Shown: positions 1 to 7,392, numbered from the stretch's first letter. The stretch is DNA of 8,529 nucleotides from Phycisphaeraceae bacterium (GCA_029260695.1 JAJDCT010000275.1:1-8529), one strand, 5' to 3'. The notes: generated by a model not told the origin, from the letters alone. Translations and numbers: made by a program.

Positions 1-731
1 TGATCGGGGTCCGTACCCATAAAGACCACATCGTGGTAGACACCGGCCGGCCAGTTGTTGTCTCGCCCGAACGCGGCGGCCGAACTGGACTGGCCACGTG
101 ACGGCAGGCCGACCAGGATGATCGCCGGGGCGTTACGCCGGAGGAGCTCTCCGGTGGTGATGTGATAAATCGTAGTGTGCCGGTCGCCGGCGTCCTCCGC
201 CTGGATGCGTAGTGCCCGATACAGCCCGAGGCTTGTAGTGCCGTGCCCTGACTTGGTTCGGGCCATCTCGATGGCCTGCGCCTCGGTGATGCCCACCTCA
301 TACAGCCTTAGATAAGTCACCAGCGACGCGGCCGAACACGTGTAATCGTTTGACTGCCGACACACACCGTCCCCATCAATCATCGTCACCGGCGACTCGG
401 CTAGAGAATAATAGTGGTGGTCGTACAGTTTGAACGACATGAGAAACAACAGCGTGCACCACACCGTCATCCGCAACCGCTGCCGCCGTGTCTTCACGAA
501 CGCAAACGCACAAGGAACAAACAACACTATGGTCAGCGGGTACAGGTTCGAATAGAAGGTCAAGTCGCTGTAGGGGATCAGCCTGACCACAACATCCGGC
601 CGGATGGCGAGAAGCACCGCCAAGACGCAGCTAACCCCCGACAGCCCGATCCCCACAAGCGCCGCACCCTTCCGCCTGGACATGAGCCAACCGACGGCTC
701 CAGCCAGAATCAGGATCCACAGGTTGCCCAT
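1..731 (-). CDS. Multi-pass membrane protein with C39-like cysteine peptidase domain, 3' end cut by window edge
   Basis: Reading the minus strand from an ATG at 731 gives 243 codons with no stop before the window edge, so the C-terminus is missing. Residues 1-17, 22-43, 63-79 and 88-103 are hydrophobic and look like four membrane segments separated by basic turns such as SRRK and KTRRQR. A soluble domain follows from about residue 115. Its start, CRQSNDYTCSAASL (124-137), matches the C39 peptidase pattern with oxyanion-hole Gln126 and nucleophile Cys132. GTTSLGLYRAL (164-174) and YHDVVFMG (232-239), with candidate catalytic His233, also fit; the expected Asp lies at or beyond the edge. C39 enzymes cut double-glycine leader peptides in bacteriocin exporters, but no ABC domain is visible here, so the substrate is unknown. 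The start is uncertain: no good ribosome binding site precedes the ATG, and the frame stays open back to a TAG at 765-767, with a possible CTG start at 752. The gene is divergent from tig. Confidence 0.75.
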   Translation of the reverse strand, partial: MGNLWILILAGAVGWLMSRRKGAALVGIGLSGVSCVLAVLLAIRPDVVVRLIPYSDLTFYSNLYPLTIVLFVPCAFAFVKTRRQRLRMTVWCTLLFLMSFKLYDHHYYSLAESPVTMIDGDGVCRQSNDYTCSAASLVTYLRLYEVGITEAQAIEMARTKSGHGTTSLGLYRALRIQAEDAGDRHTTIYHITTGELLRRNAPAIILVGLPSRGQSSSAAAFGRDNNWPAGVYHDVVFMGTDPD

Positions 732-813
732 GATGTGTACGATCGGGATCAGATACCCCGTAAGCTAATTACCTGTCACATTCTAGGCGGAACGACAATC
801 AAAGGCAGTCGGA

Positions 814-841
814 TTGACGCGACCCCCTAAATCACGATAAT
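814..841 (+). promoter_or_regulatory. Sigma70-type promoter of tig
   Basis: A -35 box TTGACG (814-819, 5 of 6 consensus bases) is separated by 16 bases from a -10 box GATAAT (836-841, 5 of 6). Transcription would start near 848 and give a leader of about 130 bases before the tig ATG. It is the best promoter match I found in the window and points towards tig. The assignment rests on sequence pattern only. Confidence 0.6.
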
Positions 842-862
842 CCTTCTTCCTGTCGAGATACC

Positions 863-884
863 GGCGTCGTTTGGGAACGGCGCC
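863..884 (+). promoter_or_regulatory. Stem-loop in the tig leader
   Basis: Bases 863-871 (GGCGTCGTT) pair with 876-884 (AACGGCGCC) over 9 pairs, one of them G-U, around a four-base TGGG loop. The hairpin would lie about 15 bases into the transcript from the promoter at 814-841. No U-run follows, so it is not an obvious terminator. It may stabilise the mRNA or regulate tig, but no function can be read from sequence. Confidence 0.45.
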
Positions 885-964
885 AGGCGTGGGTCGGCAG
901 GCTTCACCGTTCAAACCCCCCGCCCCTACCCATCCCAAACCGTCGAGCAACCCTCTATATAGAC

Positions 965-969
965 AGGAG
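965..969 (+). promoter_or_regulatory. Ribosome binding site fixing the tig start
   Basis: AGGAG lies 9 bases before the ATG at 979. It decides the start: the same frame is open further upstream to a TTG at 871, but that codon sits inside the leader hairpin and has no Shine-Dalgarno sequence. Confidence 0.75.
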
Positions 970-978
970 CGTGGGACT

Positions 979-2451
979 ATGGCCGAAGACAAGACCGCCG
1001 TCGCCGAAGACACCAAAGAAGAAACCAAGCCGGAACAGACCGTAACGATCGAAGATGCTGGGCCCGCGCTCAAGCGGCTGTCGATCGAGCTGCCCGAGGC
1101 TCGGATCAAGGAAAAGATCGAATCGACCTATGTCCAGCTCCGCGACGACGCCGTGCTGCCGGGCTTTCGGCGTGGCCGGGCCCCAAGGCGTCTGTTGGAA
1201 AAGCGCTTCGCGCCGACCATCGGGAAGGACATCAAGGGACAACTCATCAGCGAGAGCTACTCTCAGGCGATCGAAGATGAAAACCTAGAGGTCATCGGCG
1301 AGCCCGACGTCAAAGATCTCGACAAGCTCGAGGTTCCCGAAAAGGGTTCGCTTAAGTACGTCGTCGAGGTCGAGGTCGCGCCGGAAGTCAAGCTCCCCAC
1401 ATACGACAAGATCAAGGTGAACAAGACGATTCACGAAGTATCCGACGCCGACGTGGATGCCGAGGTCGACACCTACCGCGAGCGTTTCGGCAAACCCACC
1501 ACGGTAGAGGATGGCAAGTCCAAGGAAGGCGACTACTTGTTCACCGACGTGGTTGTGTTGGCGGGTAAAGACGCGAAGGATGATGCAGAGACCTTGCACG
1601 ACGCGCCTGATACCTATGTGCTGGTCCCCGGCAAGACCAGTGAATACAAGGGGCACGTCGCCGGGATTGTCGTCGAAGACCTGGGCAAGCTCCTCAAGGG
1701 CAAGGCGGCTGAGGACGTCGAATCGATCTCAATGACGGGCCCGGCGGGTCACGAAAACGAGAAGATCAAAGGACAGCCGATCACCGTCAAGATCACGATT
1801 AAGAAGATCGAGCGTATCGAGCCGGCCCCGGTCGAAGACCTGCCTGCGATGATGGGTGTCGAATCTGTGGACGAGCTTAAATCCCGTATACGTCAGATGA
1901 TCGAACAACGCCATGAGCAGAACGCTCGTGCCGACATGCACAAGCAGGTCGCCGAATACCTCGCGGAAAACGTCGATCTGGAGCTGCCCAAGGGCGTGAC
2001 CGGCCGACAGACCGCACGCGTACTTCAACGCCAGCAGATGGAACTCTCCTACCGCGGTGTTCCGGAGGACGAGATCGCCCAGCAGATCGCCGAGGCCCGT
2101 GAAGGCTCAGAAGAAGAGGCGATCCGTCAGCTCAAACTGTTCTTTATCCTGGACCAGGCGGCGAAGGATCTGGACGTGCAAGTCAACGAGAACGAGATCA
2201 ACGGACGGATCGCGATGTTGGCCCAGCAGCAGGGCAGACGCCCCGAGAAGCTCCGCCAGGAGATGCACAAGCAGGGTCAGATCGAGCAGCTCTACCTGCA
2301 AATCCGCGAACAGAAGGTGATGGACCAGATCATCGAGCAGGCGACAGTCACCGAAGTCCAGCCAAGCGACGACGACAAGCCCGCCGCAAAGAAAAAGAGC
2401 ACGGCCAAGAAGACGACCAAGAAAAAAACAACTAAAAAGAAGGCCGAGTAA
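979..2451 (+). CDS. tig: Trigger factor (ribosome-associated chaperone)
   Basis: The product has 490 residues, against 432 in E. coli. Trigger factor binds the ribosome exit tunnel and shields nascent chains. After an acidic stretch (1-20), the ribosome-binding domain (about 21-140) carries the signature GFRRGRAPR at 62-70. The PPIase-like domain spans about 182-278 and begins KEGDYLFTDVVV. The helical chaperone domain is built from about 141-178 and 279-460, including ELPKGVTGRQTARVLQRQ. A tail at 467-490 is almost all Lys, Thr and Ala. Two features are odd. The PPIase domain lacks the usual IPGFE segment, reading IVVEDLGKLLKGKAAED instead, so proline isomerase activity may be weak or lost. 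The lysine tail is absent from E. coli trigger factor and could contact RNA or the ribosome. The ATG at 979 is chosen from the AGGAG at 965-969. The gene has its own promoter and is followed by a strong hairpin. Confidence 0.95.
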   Translation: MAEDKTAVAEDTKEETKPEQTVTIEDAGPALKRLSIELPEARIKEKIESTYVQLRDDAVLPGFRRGRAPRRLLEKRFAPTIGKDIKGQLISESYSQAIEDENLEVIGEPDVKDLDKLEVPEKGSLKYVVEVEVAPEVKLPTYDKIKVNKTIHEVSDADVDAEVDTYRERFGKPTTVEDGKSKEGDYLFTDVVVLAGKDAKDDAETLHDAPDTYVLVPGKTSEYKGHVAGIVVEDLGKLLKGKAAEDVESISMTGPAGHENEKIKGQPITVKITIKKIERIEPAPVEDLPAMMGVESVDELKSRIRQMIEQRHEQNARADMHKQVAEYLAENVDLELPKGVTGRQTARVLQRQQMELSYRGVPEDEIAQQIAEAREGSEEEAIRQLKLFFILDQAAKDLDVQVNENEINGRIAMLAQQQGRRPEKLRQEMHKQGQIEQLYLQIREQKVMDQIIEQATVTEVQPSDDDKPAAKKKSTAKKTTKKKTTKKKAE

Positions 2452-2463
2452 GGCACCCAACGC

Positions 2464-2499
2464 CCACTCCCCGCATACAATCAGGTATCGGGGCAGTGG
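2464..2499 (+). terminator. Strong hairpin after tig, possible terminator
   Basis: Starting 12 bases after the tig stop, CCACT+CCCCG (2464-2473) pairs with CGGGG+AGTGG (2489-2493 and 2495-2499). An inner ATAC/GTAT stem (2475-2478 with 2485-2488) closes an AATCAG loop. This makes 14 pairs with single-base bulges at 2474 and 2494. The downstream bases (CTAAATACAAC) contain no T-run, so it is not a classical intrinsic terminator. It may instead mark the 3' end through RNA stability or protein-assisted termination. Confidence 0.5.
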
Positions 2500-2623
2500 C
2501 TAAATACAACGGCTGCACGCTGTGTCTTCCATACAGGCAAGGCCCGATGTGACGTGCCCCAGGACAGGCCCGCCGTGGGTTTGATCGACCCGGGCACACT
2601 CACCAACCCTTCGGCGGCAAGCA

Positions 2624-3121
2624 ATGGTGATGATTGCTCTGCTCAACCACGTACTCTTCGCCCAGCAGGACCTGTGCCTGATTCTAGGGCAGCACGAGCG
2701 CGCTACCCGCGTTAGAAACGAAGTGTGGTTCTACCTCCTGGTCCTGGTCGTCGCCGCCTTTGTGATCGTGGCGTTCGGTCTGGTGATACGCAAGCACCTG
2801 GACAGCCCGATCGAGTCTTCCGATGCTGAGGCGGTGCTTGACTTATCGGAACTGCGCAAGCTCCACCGCGATGGTCAACTCACAGACGATGAATACCTGG
2901 CCGCCAGGTCCGCAGCCCTGATCGACAGCAGCACCTATCTGGGCGATGCTGAAATACCTCCCGCCGCTGATGCCAACCCTCACGCACCACCATCAAAAAA
3001 CGCAGGCGTCGAACTGGGTCCCGAGCTCTTGGACACGCCTCAAATACCCCCGACGCCCCCCACAGATTCCGATAACCCAGGCCCCACCCCCCAGGCCGAC
3101 GACCCCGGGCCAAAAGACTGA
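2624..3121 (+). CDS. Small one-pass membrane protein with SHOCT-like segment and proline-rich tail
   Basis: The product has 165 residues and I do not recognise a named family for the whole protein. One strong membrane segment spans about residues 35-56 (WFYLLVLVVAAFVIVAFG), followed by RKH, so the C-terminal part is probably cytoplasmic. Residues 72-99 (LDLSELRKLHRDGQLTDDEYLAARSAAL) resemble the short SHOCT motif, whose role is thought to be oligomerisation or interaction. The last 55 residues are rich in Pro, Asp and Gly (IPPTPPTDSDNPGPTP) and likely disordered. No good ribosome binding site precedes the ATG at 2624. An in-frame GTG at 2723 (Val34), just before the membrane segment, is a plausible alternative start giving 132 residues. 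The gene sits between tig and clpX, where clpP is common in other bacteria, but it shows no protease motif. A link to ClpX is speculation. Confidence 0.65.
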   Translation: MVMIALLNHVLFAQQDLCLILGQHERATRVRNEVWFYLLVLVVAAFVIVAFGLVIRKHLDSPIESSDAEAVLDLSELRKLHRDGQLTDDEYLAARSAALIDSSTYLGDAEIPPAADANPHAPPSKNAGVELGPELLDTPQIPPTPPTDSDNPGPTPQADDPGPKD

Positions 3122-3251
3122 AAATATGCGGCTGATAACCCCTTTCGGACCCGCCCCACGCGCGTTTGATAGGCTATGATGTACCGCGAGATCTAAGGAC
3201 CGCACAAAACACACCGGACGCCGCGTAAGCCCAGCCGAAGGTCGCACTAAC

Positions 3252-3265
3252 GATGCCTAAGCATC
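3252..3265 (+). repeat. Short inverted repeat upstream of clpX
   Basis: GATGC (3252-3256) and GCATC (3261-3265) form a perfect 5-bp stem with a CTAA loop. It lies in the 248-base gap between the SHOCT-like gene and clpX, where I find no further gene. It is short enough to be chance. Confidence 0.3.
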
Positions 3266-3300
3266 TGGACGATCTTTCACATACCGGCTGCCGATGGGCG

Positions 3301-3324
3301 GACCGACTTGAGTCGGATGCGGTC
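3301..3324 (+). promoter_or_regulatory. Alternative stem-loops in the clpX leader
   Basis: CCGACT (3303-3308) and AGTCGG (3311-3316) form an almost continuous 14-base palindrome with a TG centre. The overlapping pair GACCG (3301-3305) and CGGTC (3320-3324) could form instead, so the two stems exclude each other. The two-base centre suits a DNA protein site better than an RNA hairpin. Position upstream of clpX suggests a regulatory role, which is unproven. Confidence 0.4.
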
Positions 3325-3342
3325 GTTTCCCGTTGTCACCGA

Positions 3343-3354
3343 AATTCTAGAATT
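3343..3354 (+). promoter_or_regulatory. Perfect 12-bp palindrome just before clpX, possible operator
   Basis: AATTCTAGAATT is a perfect palindrome ending 15 bases before the clpX ATG. It is AT-rich within a GC-rich region and includes TAGAAT, a 5-of-6 match to a -10 box, although no good -35 box is found at 16-18 bases. It could be a dimeric repressor site or part of a promoter. The weak ribosome binding sequence AAGAGA (3355-3360) follows directly. Confidence 0.45.
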
Positions 3355-3369
3355 AAGAGACCCTAGACC

Positions 3370-4707
3370 ATGCCCAACAACAAGAACGGTGGAAAAGACG
3401 GGCGTGGCCCCGGCAACGGCGATGCGGACGGCGAAGGACTGAGCGCCGACAGCGGCTTCAAGGGCCGACGCGTCACCACCTGCTCGTTCTGCGGCAAGAG
3501 TTCCCGTGAAGTCGGGCCTATGGTCGAAGGCCCCAGCGATGTCTATATCTGTGCCAACTGCACAGACCTCTGCCAGAACATCTTTAAGCAGGAGCGTCGA
3601 CGCGTACAGTCCGACAGGCCCAGCATCGGGTCCATACCCACGCCCCGCCAACTCAAAGAGTTCCTGGACCAGTACGTCATCGGCCAGAGCATCGCCAAGC
3701 GCGCCCTGAGCGTCGCGGTCCACAACCACTACAAACGTCTGACCGCCAGCGAAAAAGATACCGCCGTCGAAATCGACAAGTCCAACGTCCTGCTGGTCGG
3801 CCCCACCGGGTCCGGCAAGACGCTGCTGGCACGCACGCTGGCGCGCACACTCAACGTCCCGTTCGCTATCGGCGACGCCACCACGCTCACCGAGGCGGGC
3901 TACGTCGGCGAAGACGTCGAAAACCTGCTGCTTAAACTCCTGCAAGCCGCCGACTACGACCTGGAAGCCGCCCAGCGCGGCATCATATATATCGATGAGA
4001 TCGACAAGATCGGCAAGACCAGTCAGAACGTCTCGATCACACGGGACGTCTCCGGCGAAGGTGTGCAGCAGGCCCTGCTGAAAATGCTCGAAGGCACCGT
4101 CGCCAACGTCCCACCCCAGGGCGGACGAAAGCACCCCGAGCAACAGTACATCCAGATCGACACCAGCAACATCCTCTTCATCTGCGCCGGCACATTCGTC
4201 GGACTCGAAGAAGTCATCCGCAAACGCCTGGGCCGAAAGTCCATCGGCTTCGCCAGCGAGCAGAACGGCGAAGAAGACACTAAGGACTCGGCCGCACTAC
4301 TCGCGCAAGTTACCGCCGAAGACGTGCTGGAGTACGGGATGATCCCCGAACTCATCGGCCGCCTCCCGATCCTCACCCCGCTGATGCCACTGGACGTCAG
4401 CGCGATGGTCCAGATCCTCACCGAGCCTAAGAACGCCCTGATCCGCCAGTACCAGTTCTTTTTCACGATGGAGAGCGCCGAGTTGGAGTTCACCGACACG
4501 GCGTTGGAGAAACTCGCCCAGAAGGCGATATCACGCAAGACCGGTGCACGGGCACTGCGCAGTGTCATGGAAGAAATGATGCTCGAACTGATGTACGACC
4601 TGCCGGAGTTGAACAACGAGGGCGTGAAGTACGTAATAGATGCGGCCGCAGTAGACGGTCGCAAACAATTGGCGGACATGCGGGTCCCACAGAAGGAATC
4701 GGCCTGA
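3370..4707 (+). CDS. clpX: ClpX, ATP-dependent unfoldase subunit of the ClpXP protease
   Basis: The product has 445 residues, against 424 in E. coli. ClpX unfolds tagged substrates and threads them into ClpP in the cytoplasm. After a Gly/Asp-rich leader (1-30), the zinc-binding domain has Cys38, Cys41, Cys61 and Cys64. The AAA+ core shows Walker A GPTGSGKT (144-151), pore-1 loop GYVG (177-180), Walker B IIYIDEID (205-212), the RKH pore loop (253-255), the Arg finger in ELIGR (Arg331) and sensor-2 GAR (Arg395). IGF at 292-294 is the loop that docks on ClpP, so a ClpP partner is expected elsewhere in the genome. All key residues are present. The start is firm: an in-frame TAG lies at 3364-3366, and the next ATG is at codon 51, inside the zinc domain. 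The ribosome binding site is weak (AAGAGA). The leader region holds a palindrome and hairpins that may regulate it. Confidence 0.97.
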   Translation: MPNNKNGGKDGRGPGNGDADGEGLSADSGFKGRRVTTCSFCGKSSREVGPMVEGPSDVYICANCTDLCQNIFKQERRRVQSDRPSIGSIPTPRQLKEFLDQYVIGQSIAKRALSVAVHNHYKRLTASEKDTAVEIDKSNVLLVGPTGSGKTLLARTLARTLNVPFAIGDATTLTEAGYVGEDVENLLLKLLQAADYDLEAAQRGIIYIDEIDKIGKTSQNVSITRDVSGEGVQQALLKMLEGTVANVPPQGGRKHPEQQYIQIDTSNILFICAGTFVGLEEVIRKRLGRKSIGFASEQNGEEDTKDSAALLAQVTAEDVLEYGMIPELIGRLPILTPLMPLDVSAMVQILTEPKNALIRQYQFFFTMESAELEFTDTALEKLAQKAISRKTGARALRSVMEEMMLELMYDLPELNNEGVKYVIDAAAVDGRKQLADMRVPQKESA

Positions 4708-4720
4708 TACAGGTCTGCGG

Positions 4721-4868
4721 CGGGCAAACCCGTCCCCCATCACGAGGGACTGGCGACTTCCCCGATAAGCGGTTCCCATCCACAGGTGACCGCGAGGACG
4801 GGCCCGCAACCTTCACAGCGGTCGTTCCCGCCTAGATACGTTGATCGGGAACGGGATAAAGCATCCCG
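4721..4868 (+). repeat. Chain of inverted repeats in the clpX-S41 protease spacer
   Basis: Five perfect inverted repeats follow one another: CGGG/CCCG (4721-4724 and 4729-4732); GTCCC/GGGAC (4732-4736 and 4746-4750); GACCGC/GCGGTC (4788-4793 and 4818-4823), which encloses the palindrome CGGGCCCG (4799-4806); CGTTCCCG/CGGGAACG (4823-4830 and 4846-4853); and CGGGAT/ATCCCG (4852-4857 and 4863-4868). The last arm touches the ribosome binding site of the protease gene. Neighbouring arms share one or two bases, so stems could stack or compete. The first stem, 14 bases after the clpX stop, may help end that transcript, but there is no T-run. I found no convincing promoter here. Confidence 0.5.
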
Positions 4869-4875
4869 AAGGGGA
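4869..4875 (+). promoter_or_regulatory. Ribosome binding site of the S41 protease gene
   Basis: AAGGGGA lies 11 bases before the ATG at 4887. It directly adjoins the 3' arm of the CGGGAT/ATCCCG hairpin, so folding of the leader could affect ribosome access. Confidence 0.6.
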
Positions 4876-4886
4876 AGTAACAGCCT

Positions 4887-7277
4887 ATGAACCGCACCGC
4901 CTCCATCCGTCTGGGTATATATCTCACCGCTATCGTCGTGTCCGCCGGGATCTTCCTGGCCCCCGTACAACGACAGGCCTCGGCCAACGCCATCAACGCC
5001 GACCTCGATACACTCGCGGAGCGTGGTCGATTCGCTGAGCTGCTTTCACAAATCAAAACGACTTCCTTGAGTACGCAGGACGACGCCGTCCTCAGCCTCA
5101 TCGGCGACCTGGAACGCTTCCAGAAAAACGACGCCCACCGGACACAACAAAGGCGTGAGGCCTTCGATGAAGCGATCGCCGAGCTCGAAGAATACGCCGG
5201 CAACCACGAGCATGAAAAAGCCCTGATCGCCGCCGTAAAGTCTCACGGATTAGCGGACGATCCCGACGCGCTCCTGAGAGATCCAAGGATCATCTCGCTC
5301 CTGAACGATACGATTTCCAAGGCAAAGCAGGCCAAGGCCGACGACAATTGGCTTGAAGCACTAGCGCTCTACCGGGCGCTCGACCTGCTATTCGAAGCCA
5401 GCAACACCTACCAGGACGAAGTCGATCAGGCCGCACGCCACATCCGCGTTCTCCAATTATACGCCCCTAACAAACTCGAAAGCCTCTACAACGAACGCGC
5501 AAAACAACGCGGCGACGAAGACACCAACGACAGCACCGTTAAGCTTGAAACCGAAGACTGGCAGTCTCGCCTTCAAGGGGTACGCCTGTCGATGCTCAGG
5601 CAGACCATCCACTACGCAGCACGCAAGCACGTCTCCAAACAGGGGTTCACCCCACTGATACGAGGTGCAGTCGATGCGCTGATCGTGATGCTCGACACCA
5701 AGGGCCTGGAAGAATCATTCCCCACTTTCAATAACGAAGCAGACGCCGCACACTTCCGCGAATACCTCGCCCGCCTGAGCGCCTCACTGCAGGAGCCCGG
5801 CAAGACGATCAACGTCAGTGAAGCCAGCACCATCATCGATCGGATCATGAAGACCAACGAGCAGACGATCGATCTGCCCAAGCAGGTGATCGTCCACGAG
5901 ATGACCGAGGGCCTCACCGGAACGCTCGACGACTTCTCCTCTGTGATCTGGCCCCAGGAGCGAGAATCCTTCAGCCGCAGCACACAGGGCAACTTCTCCG
6001 GGATCGGCGTACAGATCTCGCGGCGCGACGGTCGTCTACTTGTAGTCAGCCCTTTGGAAAACACCCCCGCCATGCGCGCAGGACTCAAGGCCGGCGACAT
6101 CATCGCACAGGTCGAAGGCAAGAACACAGACACATGGAGCCTCAACCGCGCCGTCCAGGAGATCACAGGACCACGCGGCACACAGGTACGCCTCGGCATT
6201 GAACGCCCCGGTGAACCCGAGCCCATCGAATACGCTATCACCCGTGACAAAATCGAGATCGAGTCCATCCGCGGATGGGCCCACAAGCCTGAGGGCGGCT
6301 GGGATTACTGGATCGACCCGGACAACCGCATCGGATACATCCGCCTCTCACAGTTCATCCCTCAGACCGCTGACGATCTCGACGCGGCTATCGCACAGAT
6401 GCAACAGGACGGCCCGATCAACGGCCTGATACTCGACCTCCGCTTTAACCCGGGCGGGCTCCTCAGTTCCGCCATCGATATCTGCGACCGCTTCATCATC
6501 GAGGGCCCGATCGTTTCAACCGTCGATGGCAACGGCCGCCACTCCACCCCCAACAAGGCCCACCGCCTACGCACATACCCCAACTTCCCCATGACCGTCC
6601 TGATCAACCAGGGCTCCGCCAGCGCTAGCGAGATCGTCTCCGGCGCACTGCAAGACTACCACCGTGCCACCATCATCGGCTCACGCAGCTTCGGCAAGGG
6701 CTCCGTCCAGGACCTCTTCCCCTTGACCAGTAACGGCGCTGCCTACCTCAAACTCACTACCCAGTACTACATGCTGCCGCAGAAGCGGATCATCCACCGC
6801 AAACCCGACGCCACCACATGGGGGATCGAGCCGGACCTTAAAGTGACGATGACCGCACACCAGGTCGCAGACGCCTTGCAGTTGCGTCAGGAGGCCGACA
6901 TCATCCGCGACGGGAACTCACCCGTGCTGGCCGACGAGACCAAGCCCTGGGCAACCGCCGATTTCCAGATACCCGGCGGGGTACGCAAGGTGATCAAAGC
7001 GAAGGCCGCCGCCGATATTCAAGCCGACCCGCTGACACACGACGCGGATCAGGGAACCGAGGATCAACGCGAGGTCGACGTGGCCGACGGACAGGTCGCG
7101 ACCGCCGACACCCCCGAGCGGGTAATGGTCGAAATCAAGCAACCCAAGCCCACGCTGCTCCTTGAACTAGGCTTGGACTCGCAACTCGAAACCGCCCTGC
7201 TCGTCCTCAAGACCCGCTTGGCGTCACCGCATATCAAGATGGCCCAGATCCCCGAACCCTCAACCGCAAGCCCCTGA
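4887..7277 (+). CDS. S41-family C-terminal processing protease with PDZ domain, secreted
   Basis: The product has 796 residues, longer than CtpB of Bacillus (about 480) and E. coli Prc (682). These serine proteases trim or degrade proteins outside the cytoplasm from the C-terminus. A signal peptide is clear: basic start, hydrophobic 9-26, and a likely cut after ASA (31-33). Residues 34-330 are mostly helical, charged and not recognised. The PDZ domain spans about 369-440 ([20 protein letters not shown] and AGLKAGDII). The S41 domain spans about 480-655, with [19 protein letters not shown] and [17 protein letters not shown]. By spacing to known enzymes the catalytic residues are Ser579, Lys604 (in FGKGSVQ) and Gln608, so the enzyme should be active. 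A C-terminal extension (656-796) contains an acidic stretch and ends with [17 protein letters not shown], which resembles the short helix ending many CTPs. Export to the periplasm is likely. Substrate is unknown. Confidence 0.93.
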   Translation: MNRTASIRLGIYLTAIVVSAGIFLAPVQRQASANAINADLDTLAERGRFAELLSQIKTTSLSTQDDAVLSLIGDLERFQKNDAHRTQQRREAFDEAIAELEEYAGNHEHEKALIAAVKSHGLADDPDALLRDPRIISLLNDTISKAKQAKADDNWLEALALYRALDLLFEASNTYQDEVDQAARHIRVLQLYAPNKLESLYNERAKQRGDEDTNDSTVKLETEDWQSRLQGVRLSMLRQTIHYAARKHVSKQGFTPLIRGAVDALIVMLDTKGLEESFPTFNNEADAAHFREYLARLSASLQEPGKTINVSEASTIIDRIMKTNEQTIDLPKQVIVHEMTEGLTGTLDDFSSVIWPQERESFSRSTQGNFSGIGVQISRRDGRLLVVSPLENTPAMRAGLKAGDIIAQVEGKNTDTWSLNRAVQEITGPRGTQVRLGIERPGEPEPIEYAITRDKIEIESIRGWAHKPEGGWDYWIDPDNRIGYIRLSQFIPQTADDLDAAIAQMQQDGPINGLILDLRFNPGGLLSSAIDICDRFIIEGPIVSTVDGNGRHSTPNKAHRLRTYPNFPMTVLINQGSASASEIVSGALQDYHRATIIGSRSFGKGSVQDLFPLTSNGAAYLKLTTQYYMLPQKRIIHRKPDATTWGIEPDLKVTMTAHQVADALQLRQEADIIRDGNSPVLADETKPWATADFQIPGGVRKVIKAKAAADIQADPLTHDADQGTEDQREVDVADGQVATADTPERVMVEIKQPKPTLLLELGLDSQLETALLVLKTRLASPHIKMAQIPEPSTASP

Positions 7278-7310
7278 CCAAAGCGGTACTCATAAAAGCA
7301 GATCAGCCCA

Positions 7311-7347
7311 TTCCGCTCTGGCGGAGGTCGCTTCAGCGGCCGTCCGC
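7311..7347 (+). terminator. Small GC hairpins after the S41 protease gene, weak terminator candidate
   Basis: TTCCGC/GCGGAG (7311-7316 and 7321-7326, with a TCTG loop) and GCGG/CCGC (7336-7339 and 7344-7347) can form side by side. GCGGA (7321-7325) can alternatively pair with TCCGC (7343-7347). They lie 34-70 bases after the stop codon. There is no following T-run, so intrinsic termination is doubtful. Confidence 0.3.
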
Positions 7348-7392
7348 ATCCCCTACCGCTCCCCGCACACCTGTCCAGCCGATACCCTAACC

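Noticed and set aside
780..785. TAGAAT -10-like box on the minus strand, possible promoter of the C39-like gene
   Set aside because: No acceptable -35 box is found at 15-18 bases from it, so the promoter of that gene stays unassigned.
414..830. Open frame of 138 codons on the plus strand
   Set aside because: It lies mostly antisense to the C39-like membrane protein gene, its protein is low-complexity (Gln, His, Arg, Pro), and it has no recognisable domain or ribosome binding site.
871..978. TTG-initiated N-terminal extension of trigger factor
   Set aside because: The TTG lies in a hairpin without a Shine-Dalgarno sequence, the extension is Pro-rich and unlike trigger factor, and the ATG at 979 has AGGAG at proper spacing.
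2422..2428. Run of seven A in the lysine codons of the tig tail, a possible slippage site
   Set aside because: Lysine codons explain it, and I saw no downstream structure or alternative frame with a meaningful product.
2554..2597. tRNA-like fold: GTGCCC/GGGCAC closing stem with a T-arm-like GGGT-TTGATCG-ACCC hairpin
   Set aside because: It is far too short for a tRNA, with no anticodon arm or D-arm and only a 4-bp T-stem. It may simply be a chance hairpin.
3277..4143. 288-codon open frame on the minus strand opposite clpX
   Set aside because: It is a shadow of the clpX codon pattern in GC-rich DNA. The clpX frame has every family motif and the antisense product has none.
5612..6286. 224-codon minus-strand frame opposite the S41 protease gene
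   Set aside because: It is antisense to the PDZ and preceding region, which is clearly coding on the plus strand, and its product is Ser/Arg-rich without motifs.
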